Assembly (NCBI RefSeq): GCF_035271705.1
Contig: NZ_DATERI010000136.1
Location: 1 to 5,478, forward strand
Length of the DNA stretch: 5,478 nucleotides
Source of the DNA: Buttiauxella sp035271705
Lineage (GTDB): Bacteria > Pseudomonadota > Gammaproteobacteria > Enterobacterales > Enterobacteriaceae
Direction: 5' to 3'
Shown here: piece after piece, positions 1-4,776 of the stretch
How positions within the stretch are numbered: position 1 is the first letter of the stretch
Layout of the letters: each line of letters opens with the position of its first letter
The notes under the pieces: model-generated
Told to the model about the DNA's origin: nothing
Databases searched by the model: none
The model's input: the letters and a program-made list of their open reading frames with translations, nothing else
Made by a program: the position numbers and the translations under genes

Positions 1-1
1 T

Positions 2-181
2 GAAGCGCTGGAATTACAACGTAAAACCGGTTCTGTTGACGGGCATCTCGCCTGGCTTTCGCCACTGCTCGAAGAGTATTACGACCCGATGTACCGTTAT
101 CAACTCAGCAAAAAAGCGCAAAACATTGTGTTTCGTGGCGATTATGAGCAAGTTGAAGCCTGGTTGCGCGACGGCGAATGA
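2..181 (+). CDS. mnmH: tRNA 2-selenouridine synthase, C-terminal fragment (5' end outside window)
   Basis: The left edge cuts this gene; 59 codons and a TGA stop remain. MnmH (SelU, YbbB) first geranylates 2-thiouridine at the wobble position of Lys, Glu and Gln tRNAs and then replaces the sulfur with selenium from selenophosphate. The full protein (about 364 residues in E. coli) has an N-terminal rhodanese domain with the catalytic cysteine and a P-loop domain; neither is in this fragment. What is visible is the conserved tail: a Leu/Glu-rich helix leading into a YYDPMYRYQL motif (around codons 27-36 of the fragment), then a short FRGDYEQVEAWL segment. The YYDPMY motif together with the position beside ybbP gives the identification. 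The gene converges on ybbP with a 42-nt gap. Without the catalytic domains I cannot say whether the whole gene is intact. Confidence 0.85.
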   Translation, partial: EALELQRKTGSVDGHLAWLSPLLEEYYDPMYRYQLSKKAQNIVFRGDYEQVEAWLRDGE

Positions 182-187
182 ATAAGA

Positions 188-213
188 GGCTGGCGTTTAA
201 CGCAACGCCAGCC
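188..213. terminator. Hairpin between convergent mnmH and ybbP, probable bidirectional terminator
   Basis: A perfect 10-bp inverted repeat, GGCTGGCGTT (188-197) and AACGCCAGCC (204-213), encloses a 6-nt loop TAACGC. It starts 6 nt after the mnmH stop and ends 10 nt from the ybbP stop, so it lies exactly between two convergent 3' ends. Neither side has a long T-run. Leftward transcripts (ybbP) meet TCTTATT after the stem, a weak U-tract; rightward transcripts meet AACACATGTTT, which is poorer. The stem and position are directly visible; termination in both directions is inferred. It could also act mainly as a 3'-end-stabilising hairpin. Confidence 0.7.
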
Positions 214-223
214 AACACATGTT

Positions 224-2638
224 TCAAGCCACAAACTGCCTGAATAGCGCTTTGCCTTTCAGTAAACGTACACCTAACCAACCGCCACACAGCGAAAGCA
301 ACACCGCGCCGCTGACAGGCAAAATAACCCACAGCCGCCAGTCAGGTTCCCACGGGAAATCAAACACCCGTGTTTGCAGTAGCCCAAGTGCGGTTTCAGC
401 ACCTATTGCGGCCACCAGACCGGAGACAAACCCCAGCACCGCAAACTCGCACCACAGCGTGGTACGCAGCAAGCGCTTTCCGGCACCCAGCGTACGATAC
501 ACCACCAGCTCTTGATGGCGTTGACGCATGCCGACCTGAACCTGAGCCAAAAGCAGCAGTACGCCACATACCGTCACCAGCACCACCATCACCTCCAGCG
601 CCCGGCTGACCTGCTCCAATACCTGCCCGACCTGGCGCAAAATCGCGCCAATATCCAGCAAGCTAACCGTTGGGAATTCGCGGTTAAGCTGCGTCAACAT
701 GCCGTTCTTTCCTTCCCAGCGGAAACTGGTTAGCCAACTTTGCGGCTGGTTATCGAGCGCACCCGGCGGGAAGATAAAGTAGAAGTTAGGACGCAAGCTC
801 TCCCAGTCAACTTTGCGTAGACTGGTGACTTTGGCCGAGAAATCCTGGGTATCGCCCATAAACGTGACGGTATCGCCCAGTCCGATTTCCAGCCGTTTCG
901 CGACACCTTCGTCCATCGAGACTTCACCCGCTTTTGGCGGCCATGAACCGGCAAGTATTGGGTTATGCTCCGGTTTCTGACTCTGCCATGTCAGGTTCAG
1001 TTCACGATTAAGCGCTTCATCCGGATGACCTTCTGTCGATTTGCCGTTTATCGCCGTCATGCGTACACGCACAATCGGGTAGAACGATTCCGGGATAATC
1101 TGGTGTTCAGCCAAAAACGCTTTCACCGGCTGAACTTGTTCAGTGGCAATGTTTAACAGGAAATAGTTTGGGCTCTCCGGCGGTAATTGTTGCTGCCATT
1201 TATCGAGCAAATCACCGCGCAGCATTAATAGTAATGCCAATAACATAAACGACAGCGAGAACGCCGCGAGTTGGCTTAATGTTGCCCATGGCTGGCGCAG
1301 CAAGCGGTTCACGGCCAGGCGCAGCGCAAGGTTTTTGAGTGTCAGTTTTTTCAATAACCGCAACACACCCCAACCGACAATGCCACACAGTGCTGCCAGA
1401 ACGACGGTTCCCGCCAGCACCGCCCACAGTAACGAGCTTCCCCCCATCAGCATCGCTAAAAGCGCCACCACTATGAGGGTGATAATTGGCAGATAGATTT
1501 TCAACGGCCAGACGTTCGCCACCGCATCACGGCGTAACACCCGCAGCGGTTGCGTTGCCAGCAATAAACGATATGGGCGCAGACCTACCAATAGCGAAAT
1601 CACCACCACGGAACCCACGGCCCAGCCCCATGGCCACAGGCTCGCAGGTGGAAGTGCCGCAGGTAAAACAGGTTTCAGCAGGTGCATTAACACCGCCTCA
1701 AACACCAGCCCCACTGCACCACCGGTCATCACTGCCAGCGCCAGCACCATCAACCATTGGCCGATAATCAGTTTGCGCAGTGCCGCACGCCCCGCCCCAA
1801 GGGTTTTCAGAATAGCCACTAAATCATATCGGCTGCGGCAGTAGTGGTTCATCGCCACAGCCACAGCGGCCACCGCCAGTAACAGCGTCAGGAGCGCTGA
1901 CAGCAGCAAGAATTGTTGCGACCGTTCAAGGGATTTCCCGAGTGCACCATCATCTTGCTCCATGCCGTACCAGCGTTGTTCAGGTTTCAGCTTTGGCAGC
2001 AGGTAGTTTTCAAACTTGTCGAGCTGTTGCGGCGTGCCGCCAAATTTGTAGCGCCAGGTGATGCGGCTACCCGGTTGTACCGCTCCGGTTTTTTCCACGT
2101 CAGCGAGGTTCATCATTAAGCGTGGCGCCATCTGGAACGGATTAAAACCGGAATCGGGTTCCTGAATAATCTCTCCGGCAATGCGCAACGTGGTGTCGCC
2201 CACCTCCAGCGAATCCCCCACTTTGAGATTCAGTAGTGCCATTAAACGCGGTGCCAACAGCACGCTCCCCGGCTCAGGTTTCAAACCCGGCGGGTTGGTG
2301 TCGAGTTGACCATACAGGGGATAAACATTATCGACCGCCTTCACCGACGCCAGTTGTGGCGTGTCGCCGGCAAATGTCATGGTGGCAAAGGTCAGCTGCT
2401 TGCCAACTTTCAGCCCCTCTTTTTGCGCCTGGGCCAGCCACTCTTGCGGCACTTCACGTGCGCTTCTCAGCGCGCGATCGCCCGCCATAAAGTCGCGACT
2501 TTGCTGATCTAGCCCTTGTTCCATGCGATCGCTGATATTCCCCAGCGCCAGCACGCACGCCACCGCCAGGCTCAACGCCAGCCAGACAATCAATAACGAT
2601 GGCGAGCGCCATTCGCGCCAGAACCAGCGGGCAATCAT
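224..2638 (-). CDS. ybbP: ABC transporter permease YbbP (MacB/FtsX superfamily)
   Basis: This 804-residue inner-membrane protein is the transmembrane partner of the ATPase YbbA. I see about ten hydrophobic segments, near residues 12-33, 243-263, 293-318, 335-352, 381-398, 403-425, 454-474, 683-702, 728-755 and 769-790. Large soluble regions lie at about 35-240 and 476-680, expected in the periplasm. Two FtsX-type cores repeat a cytoplasmic motif after their first helix: KTLGAG (278-283) and RTLGAG (715-720), the likely sites of contact with YbbA. The length equals E. coli YbbP. I place the start at ATG 2638, because it overlaps the ybbA stop as ATGA and follows GGGAGGAA; a GTG 12 nt further upstream would itself contain that ribosome site. 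MacB-type proteins usually transmit movement across the membrane and need not pass substrate through a channel. The proposed task is extraction of hydrophobic molecules for TesA. Membrane segments are judged by eye. Confidence 0.95.
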   Translation of the reverse strand: MIARWFWREWRSPSLLIVWLALSLAVACVLALGNISDRMEQGLDQQSRDFMAGDRALRSAREVPQEWLAQAQKEGLKVGKQLTFATMTFAGDTPQLASVKAVDNVYPLYGQLDTNPPGLKPEPGSVLLAPRLMALLNLKVGDSLEVGDTTLRIAGEIIQEPDSGFNPFQMAPRLMMNLADVEKTGAVQPGSRITWRYKFGGTPQQLDKFENYLLPKLKPEQRWYGMEQDDGALGKSLERSQQFLLLSALLTLLLAVAAVAVAMNHYCRSRYDLVAILKTLGAGRAALRKLIIGQWLMVLALAVMTGGAVGLVFEAVLMHLLKPVLPAALPPASLWPWGWAVGSVVVISLLVGLRPYRLLLATQPLRVLRRDAVANVWPLKIYLPIITLIVVALLAMLMGGSSLLWAVLAGTVVLAALCGIVGWGVLRLLKKLTLKNLALRLAVNRLLRQPWATLSQLAAFSLSFMLLALLLMLRGDLLDKWQQQLPPESPNYFLLNIATEQVQPVKAFLAEHQIIPESFYPIVRVRMTAINGKSTEGHPDEALNRELNLTWQSQKPEHNPILAGSWPPKAGEVSMDEGVAKRLEIGLGDTVTFMGDTQDFSAKVTSLRKVDWESLRPNFYFIFPPGALDNQPQSWLTSFRWEGKNGMLTQLNREFPTVSLLDIGAILRQVGQVLEQVSRALEVMVVLVTVCGVLLLLAQVQVGMRQRHQELVVYRTLGAGKRLLRTTLWCEFAVLGFVSGLVAAIGAETALGLLQTRVFDFPWEPDWRLWVILPVSGAVLLSLCGGWLGVRLLKGKALFRQFVA
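502..509 (-). other. Chi octamer (GCTGGTGG) on the minus strand
   Basis: The plus strand reads CCACCAGC, so the minus strand carries the E. coli Chi sequence that modulates RecBCD. It lies within the 3' part of ybbP. The match is exact, but such octamers occur about once per 5 kb in enteric genomes, so it says nothing special about this locus. Confidence 0.5.
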
Positions 2639-3321
2639 GCTTCCTCCCACAATTTACCTTCACGCAGACGTAGACGGCGGTCGCAGCGTGCAGCCAGTTG
2701 TTCATCGTGAGTTACCAGAATCAGCGTGGTGGCGAAATCACGATTCAGAGAGAAGAGTAAATCAGCAATGCGGTCGCCAGTATGGCGGTCTAGATTACCG
2801 GTGGGTTCATCGGCAAATAACACCCCTGGACGCCCATTAAACGCGCGCGCCAGCGCCACACGTTGTTGTTCGCCGCCAGAAAGCTGTGCCGGAAGGTGGT
2901 CCATGCGTTTGCCCAGCCCGAGTTGTTCGAGCAATGCTTTCGCCTGCGCGCGGCTGGAGGAATCATTTTCACCGCGCAGTAGCGCCGGGAGTTCGACGTT
3001 TTCCAGCGCGTTGAGCGTCGGCACTAGCATGAATGACTGGAATACAAAACCGACGTTTTTCGCCCGCAGTGCCGCTCGCGCTTCTTCATCCATGGCGTGT
3101 AACGGCTGGCCACACAGGTGAACTTCCCCTTCGCTGCCATCATCAAGCCCTGCGAGGATCGCCAGTAGTGTAGACTTCCCGGAACCTGACTCACCGATTA
3201 GCGCAATGGTCTGTGCCGGTTTGACAACCAGCTCAACTCCAGTAAGGATGGAGAGCTGATGTTCCCCCAGACCCACGGACTTACTAAGATGATGAACTTC
3301 AACAATGTTTTCCGCTGGCAT
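2635..3321 (-). CDS. ybbA: ABC transporter ATP-binding protein YbbA
   Basis: This 228-residue cytoplasmic ATPase powers YbbP. All nucleotide-binding motifs are intact: Walker A GESGSGKST (43-51), Q-loop Gln95 in FVFQSF, ABC signature LSGGEQQ (147-153), Walker B VLFADE (167-172) with catalytic Glu172, D-loop GNLD (175-178) and switch His205. It belongs to the LolD/MacB-like family of small ATPases, whose length it matches; the neighbouring permease separates it from LolD. The start at 3321 matches the E. coli N-terminus (MPAENIVEVHHL) and has a good Shine-Dalgarno sequence. Its stop overlaps the ybbP start by 4 nt, implying translational coupling. The first 11 codons lie antisense to the first 11 codons of tesA, so its transcript must begin inside tesA. 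I found no convincing promoter for it there. Confidence 0.97.
   Translation of the reverse strand: MPAENIVEVHHLSKSVGLGEHQLSILTGVELVVKPAQTIALIGESGSGKSTLLAILAGLDDGSEGEVHLCGQPLHAMDEEARAALRAKNVGFVFQSFMLVPTLNALENVELPALLRGENDSSSRAQAKALLEQLGLGKRMDHLPAQLSGGEQQRVALARAFNGRPGVLFADEPTGNLDRHTGDRIADLLFSLNRDFATTLILVTHDEQLAARCDRRLRLREGKLWEEA
2641..2648 (-). promoter_or_regulatory. Ribosome binding site deciding the ybbP start
   Basis: On the minus strand GGGAGGAA precedes ATG 2638 by 2 nt, with its GGAGG core 4 nt away. This is close but strong. It lies inside the last codons of ybbA, as expected for coupled translation through the ATGA overlap. It favours ATG 2638 over the in-frame GTG at 2650. Confidence 0.7.
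3221..3249 (+). promoter_or_regulatory. Candidate sigma-70 promoter for tesA inside ybbA
   Basis: A consensus -35 hexamer TTGACA (3221-3226) is followed by a 17-nt spacer and a weak -10 candidate AAGGAT (3244-3249), which matches TATAAT at A2, A5 and T6. Transcription would start near 3256, about 33 nt before the tesA ATG. The perfect -35 and correct spacing are visible; promoter activity is inferred. The TTGACA also encodes the antisense of conserved ybbA codons (Val-Val-Lys), so it could be coincidental. Confidence 0.4.
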
Positions 3322-3918
3322 TTGCCCTTCCTGTTTCTGGCGTTCTTAACCATTCGTGCCGCACATGCGGACACGTTACTGATTTTGGGTGATAGCCTGA
3401 GTGCCGGATACCGAATGTCAGCAACCGCGGCCTGGCCTGCGCTGCTGGATGTGAAATGGCACCAGCAAAATACCAAAGTTGTGAATGCCAGTATTAGTGG
3501 CGACACCGCGCCACAAGGGCTGGCACGGCTACCGGCGCTGCTTAAACAACATCAGCCTCGCTGGGTATTAATTGAACTTGGCGGCAACGATGGTCTGCGT
3601 GGTTTTCAGCCACAGGCCATCGAAAAAAGTCTGCGCCAGATAATCACCGATGTGAAAGCGGCAAATGCACAACCATTGCTGATGCAAATACGTCTGCCGG
3701 CAAACTACGGTCGCCGTTATAATGAGGCGTTTAGCGCTATTTATCCGCAACTTGCCAAAGAGTTTGCGATACCTCTGCTGCCATTTTTTATGGAGGAGGT
3801 CTATTTGAAACCGCAATGGATGCAGGATGACGGTATACATCCGAACAGTGATGCCCAACCGTTTATCGCCGACTGGATGTCTTCCCGTCTGGCACCTTTA
3901 GTAAAACACGACTCATGA
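3289..3918 (+). CDS. tesA: Periplasmic acyl-CoA thioesterase I / protease I / lysophospholipase L1
   Basis: This is a 209-residue SGNH/GDSL hydrolase that cleaves acyl-CoA thioesters, lysophospholipids and some esters in the periplasm. All catalytic blocks are present: nucleophile Ser36 in GDSLS (34-38), oxyanion residues Gly71 and Asn100 (GGND, 98-101), and Asp181 and His184 in DGIHP (181-185). They match Ser10, Gly44, Asn73, Asp154 and His157 of the mature E. coli enzyme, offset by one because of a one-residue insertion near residue 58. The signal peptide has Arg9, a hydrophobic core at about 12-21 and cleavage near residues 26-27; the -1 residue of the E. coli-type site is His26, so AHA|D after Ala27 looks likelier. 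ATG 3289 is chosen by match to the E. coli MMNFNN start; its ribosome site is weak (GGA, 9 nt upstream). An upstream in-frame ATG at 3259 would spoil the signal peptide. Probably co-transcribed with ybbO. Confidence 0.97.
   Translation: MMNFNNVFRWHLPFLFLAFLTIRAAHADTLLILGDSLSAGYRMSATAAWPALLDVKWHQQNTKVVNASISGDTAPQGLARLPALLKQHQPRWVLIELGGNDGLRGFQPQAIEKSLRQIITDVKAANAQPLLMQIRLPANYGRRYNEAFSAIYPQLAKEFAIPLLPFFMEEVYLKPQWMQDDGIHPNSDAQPFIADWMSSRLAPLVKHDS
3325..3332 (-). promoter_or_regulatory. Ribosome binding site of ybbA
   Basis: On the minus strand AGGAAGGG lies just upstream of ATG 3321, with AGGA 7 nt from the start codon. That is near-ideal spacing and supports this start. The site is antisense to codons 13-15 of tesA, within the signal-peptide coding region. 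Confidence 0.7.
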
Positions 3919-3946
3919 ACAATCGGAGCCTCGCGCGGGTAAAGTT

Positions 3947-4717
3947 ATGCAAAAATCAGTTTTAATTACAGGTTGTTCCAGTGGTATTGGTCTTGCCTGC
4001 GCACAAGATTTAAAACAACAGGGTTATCGCGTTCTGGCTGCCTGTCGCAAGAGCGAAGATGTCGAACGTATGAACCAGGTTGGATTTACCGGGATACAAC
4101 TCGATCTCGACTCCCCTGCAAGCGTGCAATCGGCGGCGGCAGAAGTCATCGAACTGACCGGTAATCGTCTTTTTGGGTTATTTAATAATGGCGGATTTGG
4201 TGTCTATGGGCCGCTACAAACGCTTTCCCGCGAACAACTTGAGCAGCAATTTTCGACCAATTTATTTGGCACCCACCAACTGACGATGTTATTGCTTCCC
4301 GCCATGTTGCCGCACCGTGAAGGGCGAATCGTGATGACCAGCTCAGTCATGGGATTGGTTTCGACACCAGGTCGTGGTGCCTACGCTGCCAGTAAATACG
4401 CTCTGGAAGCCTGGTCTGATGCGCTGCGTATGGAGCTGCATCACAGCGGTATCAAAGTCAGTTTGATTGAGCCTGGGCCAATCCGCACGCAGTTCACGCA
4501 AAACGTGAACCAGACTCAGGCCGACCATCCAGTAGAAAATCCTGGGATCGCCGCACGCTTTACACTGGGTCCGGAAGCAGTCGTGGTAAAAGTGCGCCAT
4601 GCTTTTGAGAGCCCGAACCCAAAATTACGCTATCCGGTCACGCTAGTTGCCCATGCTTTAACATGGTTGCGTCGCCTGTTGCCGGGCCGCATGTTAGATA
4701 AAATTTTACGTGGTTAG
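3947..4717 (+). CDS. ybbO: Short-chain dehydrogenase/reductase YbbO (probable NADP-dependent aldehyde/carbonyl reductase)
   Basis: This 256-residue classical SDR has a Rossmann-fold TGCSSGIG nucleotide site (8-15) and the catalytic set Asn105, Ser133, Tyr146 and Lys150 (YAASK). Arg34 after the second beta strand (AACRK) suits NADP(H). The E. coli homologue has been reported as an NADP-dependent aldehyde reductase; the natural substrate is uncertain. The C-terminus (about 230-256) is hydrophobic then basic, hinting at membrane contact. One oddity: the NNAG motif that supports the central sheet reads NNGG (80-83). The E. coli protein is annotated 13 residues longer, but here the equivalent start codon is ACG and the in-frame region back to a stop at 3902 has no ATG, GTG or TTG, so I start at ATG 3947. 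The gap to tesA is 28 nt. The nearest purine-rich stretches (CGGAG at 3924-3928, GGGTAAAG at 3937-3944) are poorly placed as ribosome sites. Confidence 0.93.
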   Translation: MQKSVLITGCSSGIGLACAQDLKQQGYRVLAACRKSEDVERMNQVGFTGIQLDLDSPASVQSAAAEVIELTGNRLFGLFNNGGFGVYGPLQTLSREQLEQQFSTNLFGTHQLTMLLLPAMLPHREGRIVMTSSVMGLVSTPGRGAYAASKYALEAWSDALRMELHHSGIKVSLIEPGPIRTQFTQNVNQTQADHPVENPGIAARFTLGPEAVVVKVRHAFESPNPKLRYPVTLVAHALTWLRRLLPGRMLDKILRG

Positions 4718-4745
4718 TTGAAGCACCTACTGCCAACCCCCATGT
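4716..4745 (+). promoter_or_regulatory. Probable sigma-32 (heat-shock) promoter of cnoX
   Basis: The -35 element GTTGAA (4717-4722) differs by one base from the CTTGAA core. After a 15-nt spacer comes CCCCATGT (4738-4745), which fits the CCCCATNT -10 element exactly; a fifth C precedes it. The spacer is one or two bases longer than in groE (13) and dnaK P1 (14) but within the known range. The start would be near 4752, leaving a leader of about 25 nt that holds the ribosome site. It sits just after the ybbO stop. I recall ybbN being listed in the E. coli sigma-32 regulon, which agrees. No sigma-70 -10 stands at good spacing from the same TTGAAG. Confidence 0.75.
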
Positions 4746-4776
4746 AAATATTAAATATGTAAAAGAGAGTTAAGCC

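Noticed and set aside
2474..2532. Two GCGATCGC palindromes 51 bp apart plus a third GATC between them
   Set aside because: Both palindromes arise from GAT-CGC (Asp-Arg) codons in ybbP; two copies are not enough to suggest a repeat array or a Dam-dependent control site in mid-gene.
2639..2650. Upstream GTG start for ybbP at 2650
   Set aside because: The four extra codons (including GGA GGA) are the Shine-Dalgarno sequence of ATG 2638, and the E. coli protein begins at the later start with the same 804-residue length.
219..2840. Plus-strand open frames of 60-105 codons antisense to ybbP and ybbA, for example 219-515, 1486-1767 and 2523-2840
   Set aside because: They are shadows of strongly supported minus-strand genes; their translations are rich in Pro, Arg, Ser and His with no domain, and lack convincing ribosome sites.
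3259..3288. Ten-codon N-terminal extension of TesA from ATG 3259
   Set aside because: It would put uncharged and polar residues before the signal peptide, has no equivalent in the E. coli protein, and overlaps ybbA further; ATG 3289 matches the family start.
3198..3858. Minus-strand frames opposite tesA (3198-3506 and 3568-3858)
   Set aside because: The tesA frame carries every catalytic block; these frames have no motif or initiation signal.
4718..4750. Sigma-70 promoter reading of TTGAAG with TAAATA before cnoX
   Set aside because: The spacing would be 21 nt, too long for sigma-70, whereas the same -35 with CCCCATGT fits sigma-32.
4718..4776. Terminator between ybbO and cnoX
   Set aside because: No GC-rich stem followed by a T-run is present, so some read-through from ybbO into cnoX is likely.
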